Shown piece by piece: positions 30,373 through 45,300 of a stretch of DNA of 64,000 bases (position 1 is the stretch's first letter; every line of letters starts with the position of its first letter). This DNA comes from Amyelois transitella (taxonomy: Eukaryota > Arthropoda > Insecta > Lepidoptera > Pyralidae). The notes beneath the pieces were generated by a model. It was not told the origin of the DNA, did not search any database, and was given only the letters and a program-made list of their open reading frames with translations. The stretch lies in the NCBI RefSeq assembly GCF_032362555.1, contig NC_083508.1, positions 2,571,001 to 2,635,000 of the forward strand, written 5' to 3'. The position numbers were made by a program, and so were the translations under genes.

Positions 30373-32034
30373 ATGGTGACTATGGTGCAATTGAAAGGAT
30401 TTGATGAATTCAATAAATATGCGCTTGACATTGATCCGAATGGTCCACCAATATTTTTCTATTTTAGCGGGGAAAAGTTGCCGGATGGTCGTAGTTGGTG
30501 TCCAGATTGTAATGATGGTAAGATGTTCTTTTCTTTATTACTTGTATTTAACACAGATGCTACCCCTCCGGGAAAGAGGCGTGACTTTATGTATGTATGT
30601 ATGTATGTAACACAGATGCTGCCAGTAACATGAGTCCTCTTCCATCGAGTATTGACTACTTATTAAGTTTTTTTCCTTTTTGTCAATTAAAGCAAATTTA
30701 AGTACCTATTAAAACAGATTCTGAATCAGAAGCAATTATCATAAAATGTTGACAGTTCAGTCAGAGGAAGAATTTTAATACCACCTTATTTTTTATTTAT
30801 TTTATTTGTAATCTGTCTGTATTGTAATATAGACAGATAACAATATTGCATTATTATTCTTAGGGAATGTATAAATTGAAAACAAGTAAAATATCCAATA
30901 TAATAATATAGTGTACACAGCAAGATCATATAAAATGATTTTTTTTTGTTTAAAAGCACAGATTTTTTTCTGAAAATGTTAATACAAGATATCCTAATTT
31001 GATTTTTGATATATATTATACATACAGTTACATTACAGTTTTTTGACATTTTTCTTATCACATATAAACTCTTAAGTAAAACAAAATACCTAGGTACTTC
31101 ATGAAGTCAAAATTAAAAGTGACAGTAATGAAAAGCAGAAATGACCTGTCAAAAGAAATTTGGTAAACATAAAATTAAGAAAACAATTTACAATTTGAAT
31201 GGATATGTAGAATTCACAGAATTTGTGAGTGGTTTGTCGGAGAAAGGGCCTAGTGTATATTTCCTGTTTACAGGGAAAAAGAAGGAAAATGGCCGAAGTT
31301 GGTGTATTTATTGTCAAATTGGTAATGGGTTTAAATTTTACCCACTCTTTGTAATTTAGAAAGGCATATACCTAAGATAGGGATATCTTAAGTTGTCTTA
31401 AAGCTAGTAAAAATATATTTATATATGTATATATACAAAAAGATTCCCATGTTTATTAGCCTTTCCCTTAGTCACCATTTAACTTACTTCAAGGCTTACT
31501 CAATCTGTGTAATTTGTGCCGTATATATAAAAAAAAAATGAAATTTAAATTGAAATTTTGTTGCAGCTGAACCAATTGTGAAATCTTACCTGGGTGAACT
31601 GCAGAAGAGTATTATTTTCGCATATGTTGATGTTGGCGATGTCACTACGTAAGTTTCAGTGTAAAGTGTGTAACATTCAGTATTTACTTTCATTTACCTA
31701 AGTCCTAATCTAGATATATTTTTCGGATATTTTACAAAATCAACTGTAAAGTGAGAGGTTGTACTCTAACAGAAATTAAACAGCACAAGAATTGTTACAA
31801 TAATGTTACAAAACTTTTTATCTATTCCTTTTGCTATTAAAAAAAAAGAAATGCTTTTAATGATCAACAAATAATTTCAGTTGGAAGGACAAGGCATGCC
31901 CATTCAGGACAGACAAACGCACAAAGCTGATGGTTATTCCAACTATAATCAGATGGAATGGAGTCCAAAGACTGGAAGGAGAACAGTGCTCAAAGAGAGA
32001 ACTCTTGCAGATGATATTTGAGGAAGAAGACTAA
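30373..32034 (+). CDS. TXNDC17: Thioredoxin domain-containing protein 17 (TRP14)
   Basis: Three exons, 30373-30517, 31567-31648 and 31881-32034, encode 126 residues, close to the usual 123. The first exon holds the redox site WCPDC (GRSWCPDC), the second AEPIVKSYLGEL followed by IFAYVDVGD, and the third WKDKACPFRTDK and the cis-proline segment MVIPTIIRWNG. TRP14 is a cytosolic thioredoxin-like disulfide and cystine reductase fed by thioredoxin reductase. All borders are GT-AG with matching phases. Intron 1 contains a small retroelement tail (30562-30607) and a second version of the first exon (31141-31321). Confidence 0.92.
30549..30620 (+). mobile_element. 46-bp retroelement tail with 13-bp target duplication
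   Basis: TAACACAGATGCT occurs at 30549-30561 and again at 30608-30620. Between them lie 46 bases, CCCCTCCGGGAAAGAGGCG and so on, ending in a GTAT microsatellite. A long duplication and a microsatellite 3' end are the marks of a severely 5'-truncated non-LTR retrotransposon. Confidence 0.75.
31141..31321 (+). CDS. Duplicated, diverged first exon of TXNDC17
   Basis: This 60-codon frame aligns along its length with the real first exon (YVEFTEFVSGLSEKGPSVYF and then GRSWCIYC against GRSWCPDC). It starts with its own ATG and ends with the same phase (ATT G, then GTAATG), so it could splice to 31567 in place of the first exon, giving a 138-residue variant. The catalytic pair is WCIYC in place of WCPDC. 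No stop has arisen, which argues for use, but the donor is weaker than that of the main exon. It may be an alternative first exon or a decaying half-gene. Confidence 0.55.
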
Positions 32035-33315
32035 TTGATGAAAATATATCTTTGGGGTAGGCAACGAGTGCGTGGGACCCCTTTATTGAGCGGGCAAAGG
32101 CCTTATTAGGTGGCCCATACACTTGCTACTATTGTAAAAGTAATTTGAGGTGCTGATCCAGTTAGCTATATTGTATGGTATGCATTCACAATCATGCTTT
32201 TCCAATGCAATCATCCAGTGCAGTAGATATTATACACTTCCGTCTTCCACTTCATCGACATTTATAACTTTTTCTTTGCCAGCTCGTTGGTTTAGTTTTT
32301 ATGCATACCAGGTATAAATTAACATAAATCCATTATAAGATATTTGGGAGATAAATAAAGGCCTTTTGGAATCTTAAAAATATCATACAATATAATAACT
32401 ATTTCAGCCTTGTTGATTTGATATAAATATTAAAGGTGTATATAACAAAGTGTAATCATAAGAAATAGTTATCTCCAAATCTATCGAAGCATTTATAAAT
32501 TTGATAAATAAAAAGAGTCATAAAAATATATCTTTTATTTTAACAAGTATAAAACCTTATCATACATTGTATCTACCATGATACACTAGATTGTTTGAGC
32601 ACCTTTATAGTAGAAATATTTTATCACTGACCTATATTTATATCTATTTGTATTTAGTTTTATGTACATTTTATAAAATTGATAAAGCTATGGTTTGGCT
32701 ATGGATGTCGAATATTTAAAAGAAATGTTATGCATCCTCCCGTGTGGCAGTCTTGCCCCATCCGGTATGAGGTCATACTCCAAAATACGGCTCATGCATG
32801 CCTAAACCAACTTACCATCACAAAAATTGTACTAAGTACTTAATAATAATTTTAAACACACTAATTACAATATTAGGATTTCTTCCTCGCCTGGTTCAGA
32901 TCATTTGATAAAAATAGTTTGCTTGCTTCGTTTCTGCTGCACACGAGTAGTATAATGTAGATATCTTGATTAAATGCAATGGTTTAAATACGGACAAAAT
33001 TAAATTGCATAATTACAGCCTACATGAGTAAGTATCTAATACTTTCTTATTATTCTTCTTTTATTATATGTGTAAATTCTTTATTGTACAAAAAAAGGTG
33101 AAGAGCAACTTTCCAAATCCCTATACGATGTTATAGTTATACCACTTCAACTGTACTTTCTGAGCCTTCAAGAATATAATGATGAATTCTTTAAAGTCGG
33201 GATTCTCAAACGGTTGAAAAGCATTGTACTTCAATCGGGCTCAAGCTAAAAAAGCCTTATTAGGCGGCGAGTCAATTAGTCATAACTCAATTTAATATTA
33301 AGTAAATATCACAGT
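32035..33315. other. Intergenic region between converging genes
   Basis: This holds the 3' UTRs of TXNDC17 (left, plus) and of the SEC14-like gene (right, minus). AATAAA-type signals occur at about 32355 and 32508. I see no conserved frame; 33070-33095 looks like a LINE tail fragment (TTTATTGTACAAA). Confidence 0.4.
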
Positions 33316-36300
33316 TTAGCTACAAGACGCCACGGGGTCGGTCACTTCGTCTGGCATATCGTTTATATTGAGGTCTTGCGCAGGTACGGTGATCACGGCG
33401 TCGTAGAACACTTTCTTGTTTCTCAGGAACGCGTTCTTGTTGTCGAACACTATGGAATCTGAAAGAAGGAAGTCAGTTTTGGTATTTATGAACTATGAAA
33501 AAACAGGGCAAATCAAATGCTCTTGTTGTGTAACATCTATCATAAAAGAAATATATCTTTTATTCCGCTTCAAATTGTTATCACATGAGATAAGAATTTG
33601 AAGATCGAAAACATTGTAGATGGACAGTGATCTTATTGTTGGAAGTAAATAGTCGGCATAGCACAAAGCAAAATAAAAATTTATACACATTTTTATCCCA
33701 CAGCGCAGTGCTGTTTTGATTTTTTTATGCTCTATGCCCACACGACAATAAAGGTTTGGTTATTTCAGAATTCCAATAAAGACAAGCCATTAAAAATCTG
33801 TAAATACGTCCATGATTGATTGTGATTTCAGCGATAGTTTAACTGCAAGTATTGGGTCTGGCGATGTCTTCACGATGCCTTCACGAAATTACTAACATTC
33901 TCAATACCGTCTTCAGTAGACCCGGCCATAGATAATGATCGTGACCTCGCAATGAGTACTGTTATGATCTTACAAGTGGCAGGTCCGGTGACGGGCATGA
34001 CGCCGACGTCGGCGGGGCCGGCGAGCAGCTTGCGCGGGGGCACCACCAGCGACTCGTTGCCGTCCGCGTCGCGACGCTTGATCGCGAACTTTATGTCGTG
34101 GCTGTCTACCCCCACCTCCCATCTGGAAATGTTCGGACCATAAAGTAGAGGTTCATGTTTGATGAGAATTCTGTTTATGAAAAACAGAATCTTAGCTGGT
34201 TGTAATTCAACGAAATAAGATTGGTACTGATTTACTGTCGTCTTAATTTGTGTGTTCCGCAACGTCGACTCGTTAGTTTTTGAATCCCTGGGTCTACTTT
34301 CCGACCTTGTTTTAAACTTCAGACTTTAACATGTTAGTAGTATTATTTTGGAGATTAAGGTTCTCCAAACCTAAATTCTTCTTCCTCTTGACGTTAGTTA
34401 GTTCCGGCTACATTCTCACCTTATCTGGAGAGGAGCCTGGATTGCGCTTTTTAACCATGATCCTGGATTTGGTGAGTCCAGTTTTTTACACGAAGTGACT
34501 CCCGTATCTGATCTCCAGAACCTTTGCAGGGGACCCTTACCCATAAGAATAATATTCTTCAGCCTGAATTTATGATCAATCTCTTCTATTGATATTGTCT
34601 TCTGGTTCTGTGCTTCAACAATTTGTTGCACAATTCTAGTGTTGTTGTTTAATGAAAGTATCCAAAATTAAAGAGGCTTTTTTTACAAAAAGAGTAACAG
34701 TAGAACTGAGCAAATTATTGTCTCATTTACATTTTAGTATGGAGGCAACTTACTTCAACACACTCTCAGCATCGGGACACAGCAAGTCGACCGCGTGTTT
34801 CTCTCCCGTTTTGATCGTGACCCGAGTGTAATCCTTCTTGTCTTCAGGCACACAGTTTTTCAAGTAGTATGACTTTGGCACTTTTCCACCTGGTCTTACC
34901 TGAAAACAAAAGGAAAAACATATTTATACACTGGCAAATAATACCCATTAGTTAGTTTCTACAAATTATCTACCTATTTTTACTATCTAATAGTCTGAGA
35001 ATAAAATATTCGTTTCTGCAGTTGCTAAAACTGTCTACTTTCAAGCACAATTATCACATCAATCACTAAGATATAGGTAAAATAAATCAAACTGTATCAA
35101 AGAGGATACTGACTAACTTAAATATCAACGAACAGCCCAAACCGCTGGGTCTAAGAAATTTGACATGTAAGTAGTAGTGTTCTAGGGTGCTCTAAGAGAG
35201 TCCCAATATTCCCGCGGGAATGGCAATGAGTATAATTGTGAATAAACTATTGTGGTATAAAAACTTACAATAAGGCTGCACCTCGGGTCATCATTGTCAT
35301 CCAACACACTGCCTCCATAATGTACTGGCAGCTGATCCTTGTCAATGATATTCAACACTTGAGATTGCCACTTCTTGGGGTCCGTGCCGTAGATCCTGAT
35401 CTTAGATATCGTGTACTCGTGCATGAACTTCTTTATGACTGAGAACGCCAGGGAGAATACTTTGGGTGCTGAAATTGTATGAAAATAAAAGGAGATTACG
35501 AGTTGTGTATAGGTATAGGTAGGTTTTTTGAAAGAAGGAGACTTTTGATTACGGTACAAGTAGTCAGTTGATTTTAACATAAGGTAAGTGTATTCATATT
35601 TTTAAGGTTAGTTTTAAGGTAAATATATAACTGCCAAATTATCGGAAGGATAATCGTAGCATAGCACCACGTTGGGCGCCACAATAGAGCATGTCTCATA
35701 TATATCAATTATGGTGTAAGTACGTCTAAAATAAATCTGTTACAAATACAAAAGTATATTTTACAATAAAAGTTACTCACCATTGACAATGAAGCAAGTT
35801 TTAAGAATTTCTGGGTAGTTGGCCTCGTATATCTGAAGAAGAGTGAACACCATTTCAGCAGCCGGCTTCCACGCGTACTGCCTAATGTTAAAACCTTCCA
35901 AATCGAAGATAACTGTCATCTGGAATTCAACATATTAATTTTATTTTTCCACGAGAAATATCGTCTCGTAAAATCTTTTTCCCGCAGCTTCACTCTCGTT
36001 TGTTTGACCTTGTGTACTTAACAATCATACAAAAATTCATCAAAAGCTTAAGACAGTATTAACAAAAACAAAAATGTGATATCGACAGAAATTCTCTTTC
36101 CACTTGATCAGAAAATTCAGAAGTTATTTTATTACAAAGTGTCATAACTACTATCAATTTATCGTTGACTCCAAAAATAACAATCATCATCATCACATCG
36201 CGAAAATAAATAATAAAATCGCTAAGGCACTTTAAAAAATCTAGTGTTGCATTTGCATTGTTACATCAATTTTTTAGACTGTGACAAGTTATATCATTTT

Positions 36301-39300
36301 GATATTGCAGAAACTGCATGCATTGTAATAATATGATGCAACTCTTTCTAAAATAAAGCCACTGTCTCGATATTCATAACACATCTTTCTGGAGGTTTGC
36401 CACTTGATGGAAAACTCGGGGTTTGTCCTTCATTCACGATTCAGGAGTGAGAATGTCAGTTTATTACTGACCTTTAGTTAAATGCTGCGTGGTTTCGTAT
36501 AAGTACTTGATTATAGGCAACTCAGTAAGATAAGTTTCCAGACGAGATTTTCACTCATTATTAGAGTATCGTTTAGAATTAAAACCTTAAAACTGATAAA
36601 ATAAGATAAACTTCGGGATAATTTTGAGGCAACAAGATATTGGTGATTGCAAACAATTATCCGGCCATGAAGTAAGCTAAGCAAATAAAAGAAATATGTT
36701 TTTGGCTTCGTGGGCAAAAAACTAAGATGGCCAATTATTAAGTTAATAAATATATAGGTACGCTGAATATGATTCCAGATAACTGAAACATTAATATAAA
36801 TGATCAGTAGGAACAAATAGCACCTTCAAAGCAGCTGGGCCGTGGGTGATCGCCTGTTCCCTGGCGGTCGCAAGGTATCCTTCCAGGGTCTTGAGCACCA
36901 TTCTGATGACGTCCGTCCGGCTCAGCGAGTGCAGCATTCCCCATACGTCCAGACCCACAAATGGGACAATTATGACTGAAAGGGGAATTTTCAAAATTGG
37001 ATTTGTAAACAACTAAACGTACAATACCTACTAATATTATTTACTAAGAATAACAGAAACGATTGAGAAGGTTGATTGACAAGAGATCAGGAGATCAAAT
37101 GAAAAATGTAGTTTTGTCTTTAATTATTAGATACCTATCGTCTGTATGCTATGTGCTCTGTCTCGTGGGGTTTCGTTTAAATCACTCTTAACCTAAGTTT
37201 AGGTACATCAGCAATTCCCCGAATTATCTAAAATCTAAAGCTTATCGTATTTTCACTCGTCTTGTAATTAATATTTGCTTAGGAAAATGTAGGTACTTTT
37301 TTAATGTATTATTCAAAATTCTATTTAAACATTGTTGAAAATACAATCGTGTTTTCTTTTGATTCCTACTCATACCATCCGTGGTCAGGTAGGTAGTTCA
37401 CGAAAGGTGACACGTTTGCGCAATTATTTCCTTTGTCAGATAACATCACAAAGCGCGATTGTTCTTTTAATTTCCTTGTTTGATATAACATTATTAAAAT
37501 TGATGTGGAAAATTACATAATAACAAAGGAAATGTGTTCTGACATATGTAATTCAACTCCACAATAACTTCCGGCACCTAATTCATTCCAACACACTGCC
37601 TAAAAATAATAAAATAATCATTGAAAATATCTGTACCGGACCATTGAGACACAATTAATTGGAGAAACGGTACTGAAGTGCTTTCTCTCATCTTAATTTA
37701 TAATTGATTATACACTATCGCATTAGATTAAGTCTGTAATAGTAGATATAAGAAAGTAAATGAATAAATAAATCTGCGTATTCACTGTTGCACCCTCCAC
37801 CGCTACTTCGGATCGCGGGGTTCACTTTACGACATTTCTCTCTCCACTGTGCCGGTCTTCGGCATCTTCAGCATGCAAGTCCATTGTCTCGCATTTCATA
37901 TGTGGCGAGGTTAAATCAGAATAAAACGGAATAACCTCTGGTTTCGTCAAATCTTTTATTAAGAGGACCACCAAAGTTTGTGATTCCCTCCACGCATCTG
38001 TGTTCTTTTCAAGACAAAAAGGTGAATAGGCATTTTTCCAGTTCGGGTACCTTCGAGCTTATCTTGCTTACCATCAAAAAGAACATAATGAACCAAATTA
38101 AAATTGAAAATAAGAGCATATTTACTTGGAGAGCCTTCTTTGTCAAAGCCGGTGCTGCCGCTGGGAAAGTACTTCTGCAGCACCTCAGGCGGCTGCCACG
38201 ACTGCAATGTGGTGTCCAGTTCCCATTTCTCCCGCCATTTCATTGACTGAAAATTGAACGAAATATCCACAGTTATTTATGAAGGAAAGTGCAATCCTTC
38301 AGTTGTTTTTATTTTCGACAAAAAGAATGATATGAGTCAGGCTTATTAAAAAAAGAAAATTACCTACTCATTTTTTTTATTCATTACGAAATTCTTTTAT
38401 TATATTTGAAGTTTACATTTTTATCTTGCAATAGTTTTGAACCAAGATTATACCCGGTTAGTTTATTCGTATAGAGTATATAGAGTAGTGTAGACCAATC
38501 ACAAGAAAGTCAATATTTGAGGAATTGTAAAAAGTGGCAACAATTTTCCAACATTTAACTATATGTAACTAATTCAATTTGACAATTGGTAGAAGAGCGT
38601 CGGAGGATGGTTGGAGGCCCGCCTATTTCACTTGTCCAATTGATATGTCCCATAATGGACAGGTATACATCCAAAGACTCGAGGGTGACATAACACGGCA
38701 TGTGTACCTAAACATCTAAGGTAACCATGAGACAATATGATTAACATTCCCCTGCAAAAATTGCGGTAATCAGTCGACTATCGCTTCGTATGAAAGCCAT
38801 CTACTCAATCTAGGATCATGGTCGTAAGCGGAGATATCCTGGGTTCCTCCAAAACGGTGTGAGGATGCGACACTAATGTCAAGAGTACGTAGGTGATATC
38901 TAACTCCACTGCTGGAAATAAATATAATTTACTAATAGAATTTCTGTGGATGACGTACTCACATCTCTCAGCATTTTCTCAGCGGCCTCAGGGTCCCATT
39001 GTCGGGCTGAAAAGATATGAACAATGAAAGTTTATTTGTATCCTACCATATAACTTCCAAAATGTGAAAGAATATATGCTTGCTTATGCTACTTATTCAA
39101 TAATCCAGCATAAGGTAAGTCAATAATCAGGTTTTAACGCAATGCAATTCCGTCTGACCTTGATTCTAAACCTTTGCAGGGACCTAACCCATATCTGATG
39201 ATATGCATCCAGTCGCCTAATCGTTCAAGTTTCCTCACGGTATTTTCTCTAACTGTAAGAGCATTGTAGCAAGGTTGTTATCATAGATATATATAAAATG

Positions 39301-42300
39301 TATAGATACTCGTTTGTTTTTCTTCTACTAAGTAATTTATTAATCTGTCGTTAAGTTGTCGAACGAATCTTGTTAAGTATGTGCGTGCATCTATACCTCA
39401 ATATTTATCACCTTACTATCCTTGACAGCCAACCGTCTTTTTCATTGCACAATTTCCATATTAAATTATAGTAAATGTCTACTTACTTAATTTAAAAGAT
39501 TGGTTTGAGGGTGTGTGCGTCGGAAATAGATTTTCGGTGCATTAGTCTTGAGTTTGGGTTGGTAGATATCGTAATGAATTTGTATTTCAAAGCGCATAAT
39601 AAGGAAAAAAATCATACCTCTTAACCACCTTAACAAAAAGTGGTCATTATGTTCGGGTTTCAGCACATCCTTTACGCTTCTCCTAAACTGAAACAATTCA
39701 AAGAAAATAAATGATATATAAAAAAAGAACTGTGGGGAAAAGGTGACTTGAGCCTAAATGCTTTGGTATTTGAATTTGTTTGCTGCAGTAACGACAATTA
39801 AAAGCTCGTCTTGTTAACTTTTTGCTTAGTTGCTACGCAACATTATTGACAAAACCAGACTAATCAATCGTTGCTTGAAAAATCATCTTTCGACGAATAT
39901 TTTTTTGTAAACGCAAGTTATTTTGAAGAGTTTCTATATTATATAAATCATGGGGGAAGTGGATAATATATCGACTTTCAGCGTAGATGGAGGACAGGAT
40001 ACTGTCGGTCTACCGAGGATCGTGATGGTCACCGAGGGTTCAGATACCTCGGCGTCTTCGGCCTCGTCCACATCTGCGAGCGAAGACAATTGGGCTGACC
40101 TCATCAAATCTTCAGAAATACCACCTGAATATTGGCACATACAGAAACTCGTAAAGTATATGAAAGCCGGCAATCAAACGGCCACTATGGTGGCTTTGTC
40201 TTGTTTGAAAGATCACGATCTGACTATAGAAGTCAATCAAAGAGCGATACAAGAAATAGGAGGTTTAGAATTACTTGTCAACTTACTAGAGACTCGAGAT
40301 TTGTGCTGTATTTTGGGAGGACTAGCTGTTCTCAAAGATATCACACCGAATATTGAAATACGGAAGAAAGTTACGGACCTGGGCGCTATTCCTTTACTCG
40401 TTGGGTTATTGTCAGATCCTGCTAGAGATGTACAAATACTTGCAGCAGAAACTATTGCTAATTTAGGCAGAATTCGCAAAAGTAGAAAATTTTGCAGAAA
40501 GTTCGGTGGAATACCTAAATTAATTGACTTATTAGATGTAAAAGAAAGGTAAGTATAAGTAGTACATTTCACCATTGTATTAGCAATTAATTATTTAAAA
40601 CGAATTTCTAATATTGTATTGTAATTAATTATAAGGTACTTAGTTTCACCGCGCGAAGAGTTGAATTTAGATGAACAACAGTATTTGGACATTGCTCGAG
40701 CTGGCGCTAAAGCATTGTGGTCGATGTCGGCTTCGCAAAGGAATCGGGAGGCCATGAGGAAGTATGGTATGATACCGCTGATCGCAAGATTGCTGAAAAC
40801 CATACACCTGGACGTAGCAGTGCCAGCCGTTGGCCTATTACAAATGTGTGCCAATGAAACCTCTTTCCAGTTGGCAATACAAACAGAAAAAATGGTTGGT
40901 GACTTGATAAAACATTTGAGCAATGACGACAAAGATTTAAAGGTATGAATATGCATAATATTTTATACGGTACTCGTAAAAGGTGATAGTGCGTATTATT
41001 ACTTAGAAAATATTATCGATCCCTAAACGAAGGACTCATTATCATTTGATGAATGAAATTGGCTAGACGTTGGGCATACCAATTAGTAGGCCGCTTTCCT
41101 TTTATGTTTCAGACCTATTGTAGCTTAGCAATCTATAAGTGTGCAAGTGATCCAATAACGAGAGACATGATACGTGAAGCAGGCGGCTTGGAACTATTGG
41201 TAGAAGCTGCACAAGATTCCAGCAATAGACCAAATAAGGCACTAATGGCAGCGGTAACTGGAGCGTTGTGGAAATGTGCTAACAGCGACGCTAGTGTCAA
41301 GAAATTAGATAATCTTGGCGCAGTCCCGATATTAGTTCGACTGCTTGATGATGAGAATGATGGAGTCTTGACTAATGTCGCAGGAGCATTAGCGGAATGT
41401 GCAAAATTTCCACCTAATCGAGATAAAATTAGAAGCACTGGTGGAATTCCAATGTTAAGTACGTAAATAATTTACTTTTGTTACTGTTTTACATCAAGAA
41501 AACAGAATAAATATGTATTAATTTAATGTGTTTTTGTTTACAGTTCACCACCTCAACAACACGTATAAACCGCTTCTTGAAAATGTACCTTTGGTGTTAA
41601 TGGAGTGTGCCAAAGAACAAAACTGTATGTACGAAATCGAAGAGCTCGATGGAGTAAGACTGATTTGGTCATTGTTGAAGAATGATTCGAAAAAAGTGCA
41701 GACCAACGCTGCATTGGCTTTAAGTCCGTGTGTGCAAAATGCTACAGATTCCGGAGAAATGGTCAGATCGTTTGTGGGTGCCCTAGATCTGACTGTAGAT
41801 TTATTGGATTCTGATGACCATAATGTTTTATCTGCTGTGTGCGCAGCAATAGCTACTATTGCTAAAGATCATGAGAATTTAGCTGTCATTTCTGATCATG
41901 GAGTGGTAGCTAAACTTTCCAAACTAGGTAAGATTACTTATTCATAACATACTTAAAACAACGAAAGATCGAAAAAAAATACCAAAACTGAAGCTTTTAC
42001 TGCTGTCGAAACTGAAAAAAATAGAAGACTGTTACTTATGCAAAATGCTTGGACAGATGAAAATTTAAACAATACAGCATAATTAAATAAATGTGTCAAT
42101 CCAATATTTTTTTTACAGTGAGCACAACGGATGACCATTTGAGGGCCAATCTTGGCGTCGCTATAGCTTATTGTTGCGATTGGGCCCAAAACCGGCAGGA
42201 GTTCGGGAGACGTGGAGCCATCACTCCTCTGGTCAACTACATGACGTCACGGGACCCCAACGTGCACAGAGCAACAGCGCTGGCACTGTACCATTTGTCG

Positions 42301-45300
42301 TTTTATTCGATCAACTGTGTCACGATGCATGCTGTAAGTATGATGTTTAAGTACTAGTTAAATGACGCCTCATTATCGCTTTTAAGCTTTTGAATTCAGC
42401 AAACTGCTTCAAGGAATAACTTTCTGTCTAAAATATTGCACAAGCGCAATAGATTATTTTCCTTAAATCCTTTAATAGTAAAATAGTTAAAGCTTGACTG
42501 AAAGAGATTGCATTAGCGATAAGTCCGCCTTTGTGCCTTAGAGTTAAGTTAAAAACTAAAGAGTTTTATCTATCTATCCATATATGTATAGTAGGATATT
42601 TTTTTAAAGATTAGTTTTGTAATGTTATTCGTTTAGTATTTTAGCACATTATAGTATAAATACTTCGCGATGTTGTTATATAAAGACTATAATTTGGTAT
42701 ACATTGTAGACCTGCTATAAAATTATTTAACAACTGTACCACTATTAAAGTAATAAGTAACGGCATGCTTTATTGATGCAACTTTGTTTAAAATTGTATG
42801 GGCAGCCAATAATTATAGTTAATTGAGAGTTGATAATAATTTGTTGGCATAGTCATTTTATTCGGAAGAAAAAGGTAGATATCCTGATGATGACAAATTA
42901 AATCCTCGTATTATTAGATTTGTATCTGACTTCAATGATGGATCGATAGAAAAGGACAGCCAAGTCACAAAGAGAGCCTTTGCTCAGTTATAAGTGTTAT
43001 ACGTGCATTGACATGCATTTTATGGCCATAGACAATAGTGACAGCACCTTCTTCGTTATGAACTTTTTATCTAAGTATTATCAGCAGTTCGTAGGGTGTA
43101 GGTCGGTAGGTTAGGTACCGGTTAGGTAAGGATTTCAAAATGAATCATTGAAAAAAAAAACTAATCTATTACGTTCCTGAGGAACGGTTTAATTATCTTT
43201 CACAGTGGTTGGGAGCGTGGAAAAATCTGAAATTTATGAGGATTTAGCAAAAAGCTTTACTGTGATGGATAATTTTCAGGCTGGAGTGGTCCAATTCCTT
43301 CTGGAGACCATAGGATCCAAGGACCCGGTACTGCAGGAGGCTTCCGCGGGCTGTCTGTGCAACATACGCAAGTTGGCTCTCGCCACGGAGAAGATCAAAT
43401 TGAAACAATAATTACTTTTTTTCTTTAAACATTTGAAAGTTATTATTCTAGCCTAATAAAGTTTAAAAACTATTAATTTATTTATTCAACTTCTTCTTGC
43501 TGAATATTTCACAAAGTTCTAATTGACTAAAGACTTATCCACACCGTTATCGATACACTATTGTTGGATTATCTCGTTAACAAGATATAGCTTTACAAAC
43601 CATTCTTTAAAAGTTTCACTAGTTTCATTGCTTAGTCTAATAAGTTAGGTATTTACTTCTGTTAGCTTACAAATCCCTTATTTAAAAAAAATATAAACAA
43701 ACCTCAGTTACTGATAAAATAATTATTTATTGCTTAGATTGCACTCGATGTGAACCGGTTAAATGACATAGCTGGGCGTAGCAGGCCCACATAATATCTT
43801 GACTCGACATTGACCCGTGAGCGACAATTAAATAATCACGTTCGTGCCAAACCATATTTTGTACCTTGTATAATTATAATTACTTTTCTAGTTTTTTCCT
43901 CGACTTTGTTGTGTTTATTTATGATAATTCGTTTATTTAAGTTTACACCGTTAAAAAAGGGTCGGATTGAGAACCTCCTCCTTCTTTGAAGTCGGTTAAA
44001 AAAACGTTTATACTGTAGATAGTAAATCTTATTTTTCAAAAATGACTCCTCATTTCGCTTGTTAGTATATCAAATACTTTTTATAATTATGCACAAGTTT
44101 TATGACTGAAACAGGTAAAAATTTGGAAAGCGAAGCCCGGCTTCCAAGCTTTGAAAAAGGATAATTAAAAATAATTAAACACCCCCAAAATCAGAAGCGG
44201 AGCCAACTGGTAATAGTTGTCTACGGCTTACAGGTCGTCGGTTGCCTATCTGACCTGACCTGACACTAGGTAACTCGCCTTGGAAAAGGCAGGTTCATTA
44301 AGTTACTATCATAAACGAGTCAAAATAAGCTGATCGGCAGACATTCAAGACGATCATGGTTAAAACTCGTGATGGGCCTACAACTTATACTAAATTTGTT
44401 CTTAACTAATCATAAAATTTAATTTCAATGGCTTTGAAACTTGTAACTGGAAATTTCATAATTATTAATTATTTCGTAAATATTATTAGATTTATTGTAT
44501 GTTAAAAGATTAATTTATCAAAGCTGTCAATGTGATTGTTTCATAGGATAGATATTTTGCAATACATTATCTAATTGAACTTAACCTTAGGCATTGTCTA
44601 TTTATCTATATATAAGTACTTTAGTATTGCAAAGTTATAATATTTTACATTAATTATAATTTGTTAATCATACGAAGATGTCCAATTAAATCTAATTCGT
44701 ATCTTTAGAATTGAAATTCAATGATTGCACTCTATTCAAATGAGCGTTGCGTCAGTGTGCCACGAAGCCATGGTCCATGACCTTGTCTGTACTTTCGCAA
44801 GCGCTTCACCTGCTTAGGTACATGGATGACGGAGTGATGGGTGCTAATGAGAAGCGCCTTTTTATGCGTGGGTGAAGGAACCAGAGGTCGGATGGGCCGT
44901 ACCAATCCAGAATTTTTAATTTAACAATATATTCCAAAATGGTCTGTTTGCCCAGTTCAGACTTCGGAAATAGAAGCCCCTTCCCTCAGGAACAAGGTGT
45001 ATAGTTTGAATCCTATGTACTCCTCTTGTTCTGGGGTGCACTTGTACATTTGAAAAGGAATATACCTACCTAAGTAATTTGGTTTCATTAGTTTATGTCA
45101 ATTTGAAAAGAAATGTGGGATCATGTTTTCGTTATTTTTCTAACATAAGATTTGTTTAAACGTTTTATTTGATTTTTTTTGTGAATATTGATTATTTATG
45201 AATATGATTATGCCACCTTCACGGAGGGGTAGCCAGGGACAAAAAAAATTCAAATGCTAAGTACGATCCCTTCATTTCATCAGCTGTTCACACTCATCAC

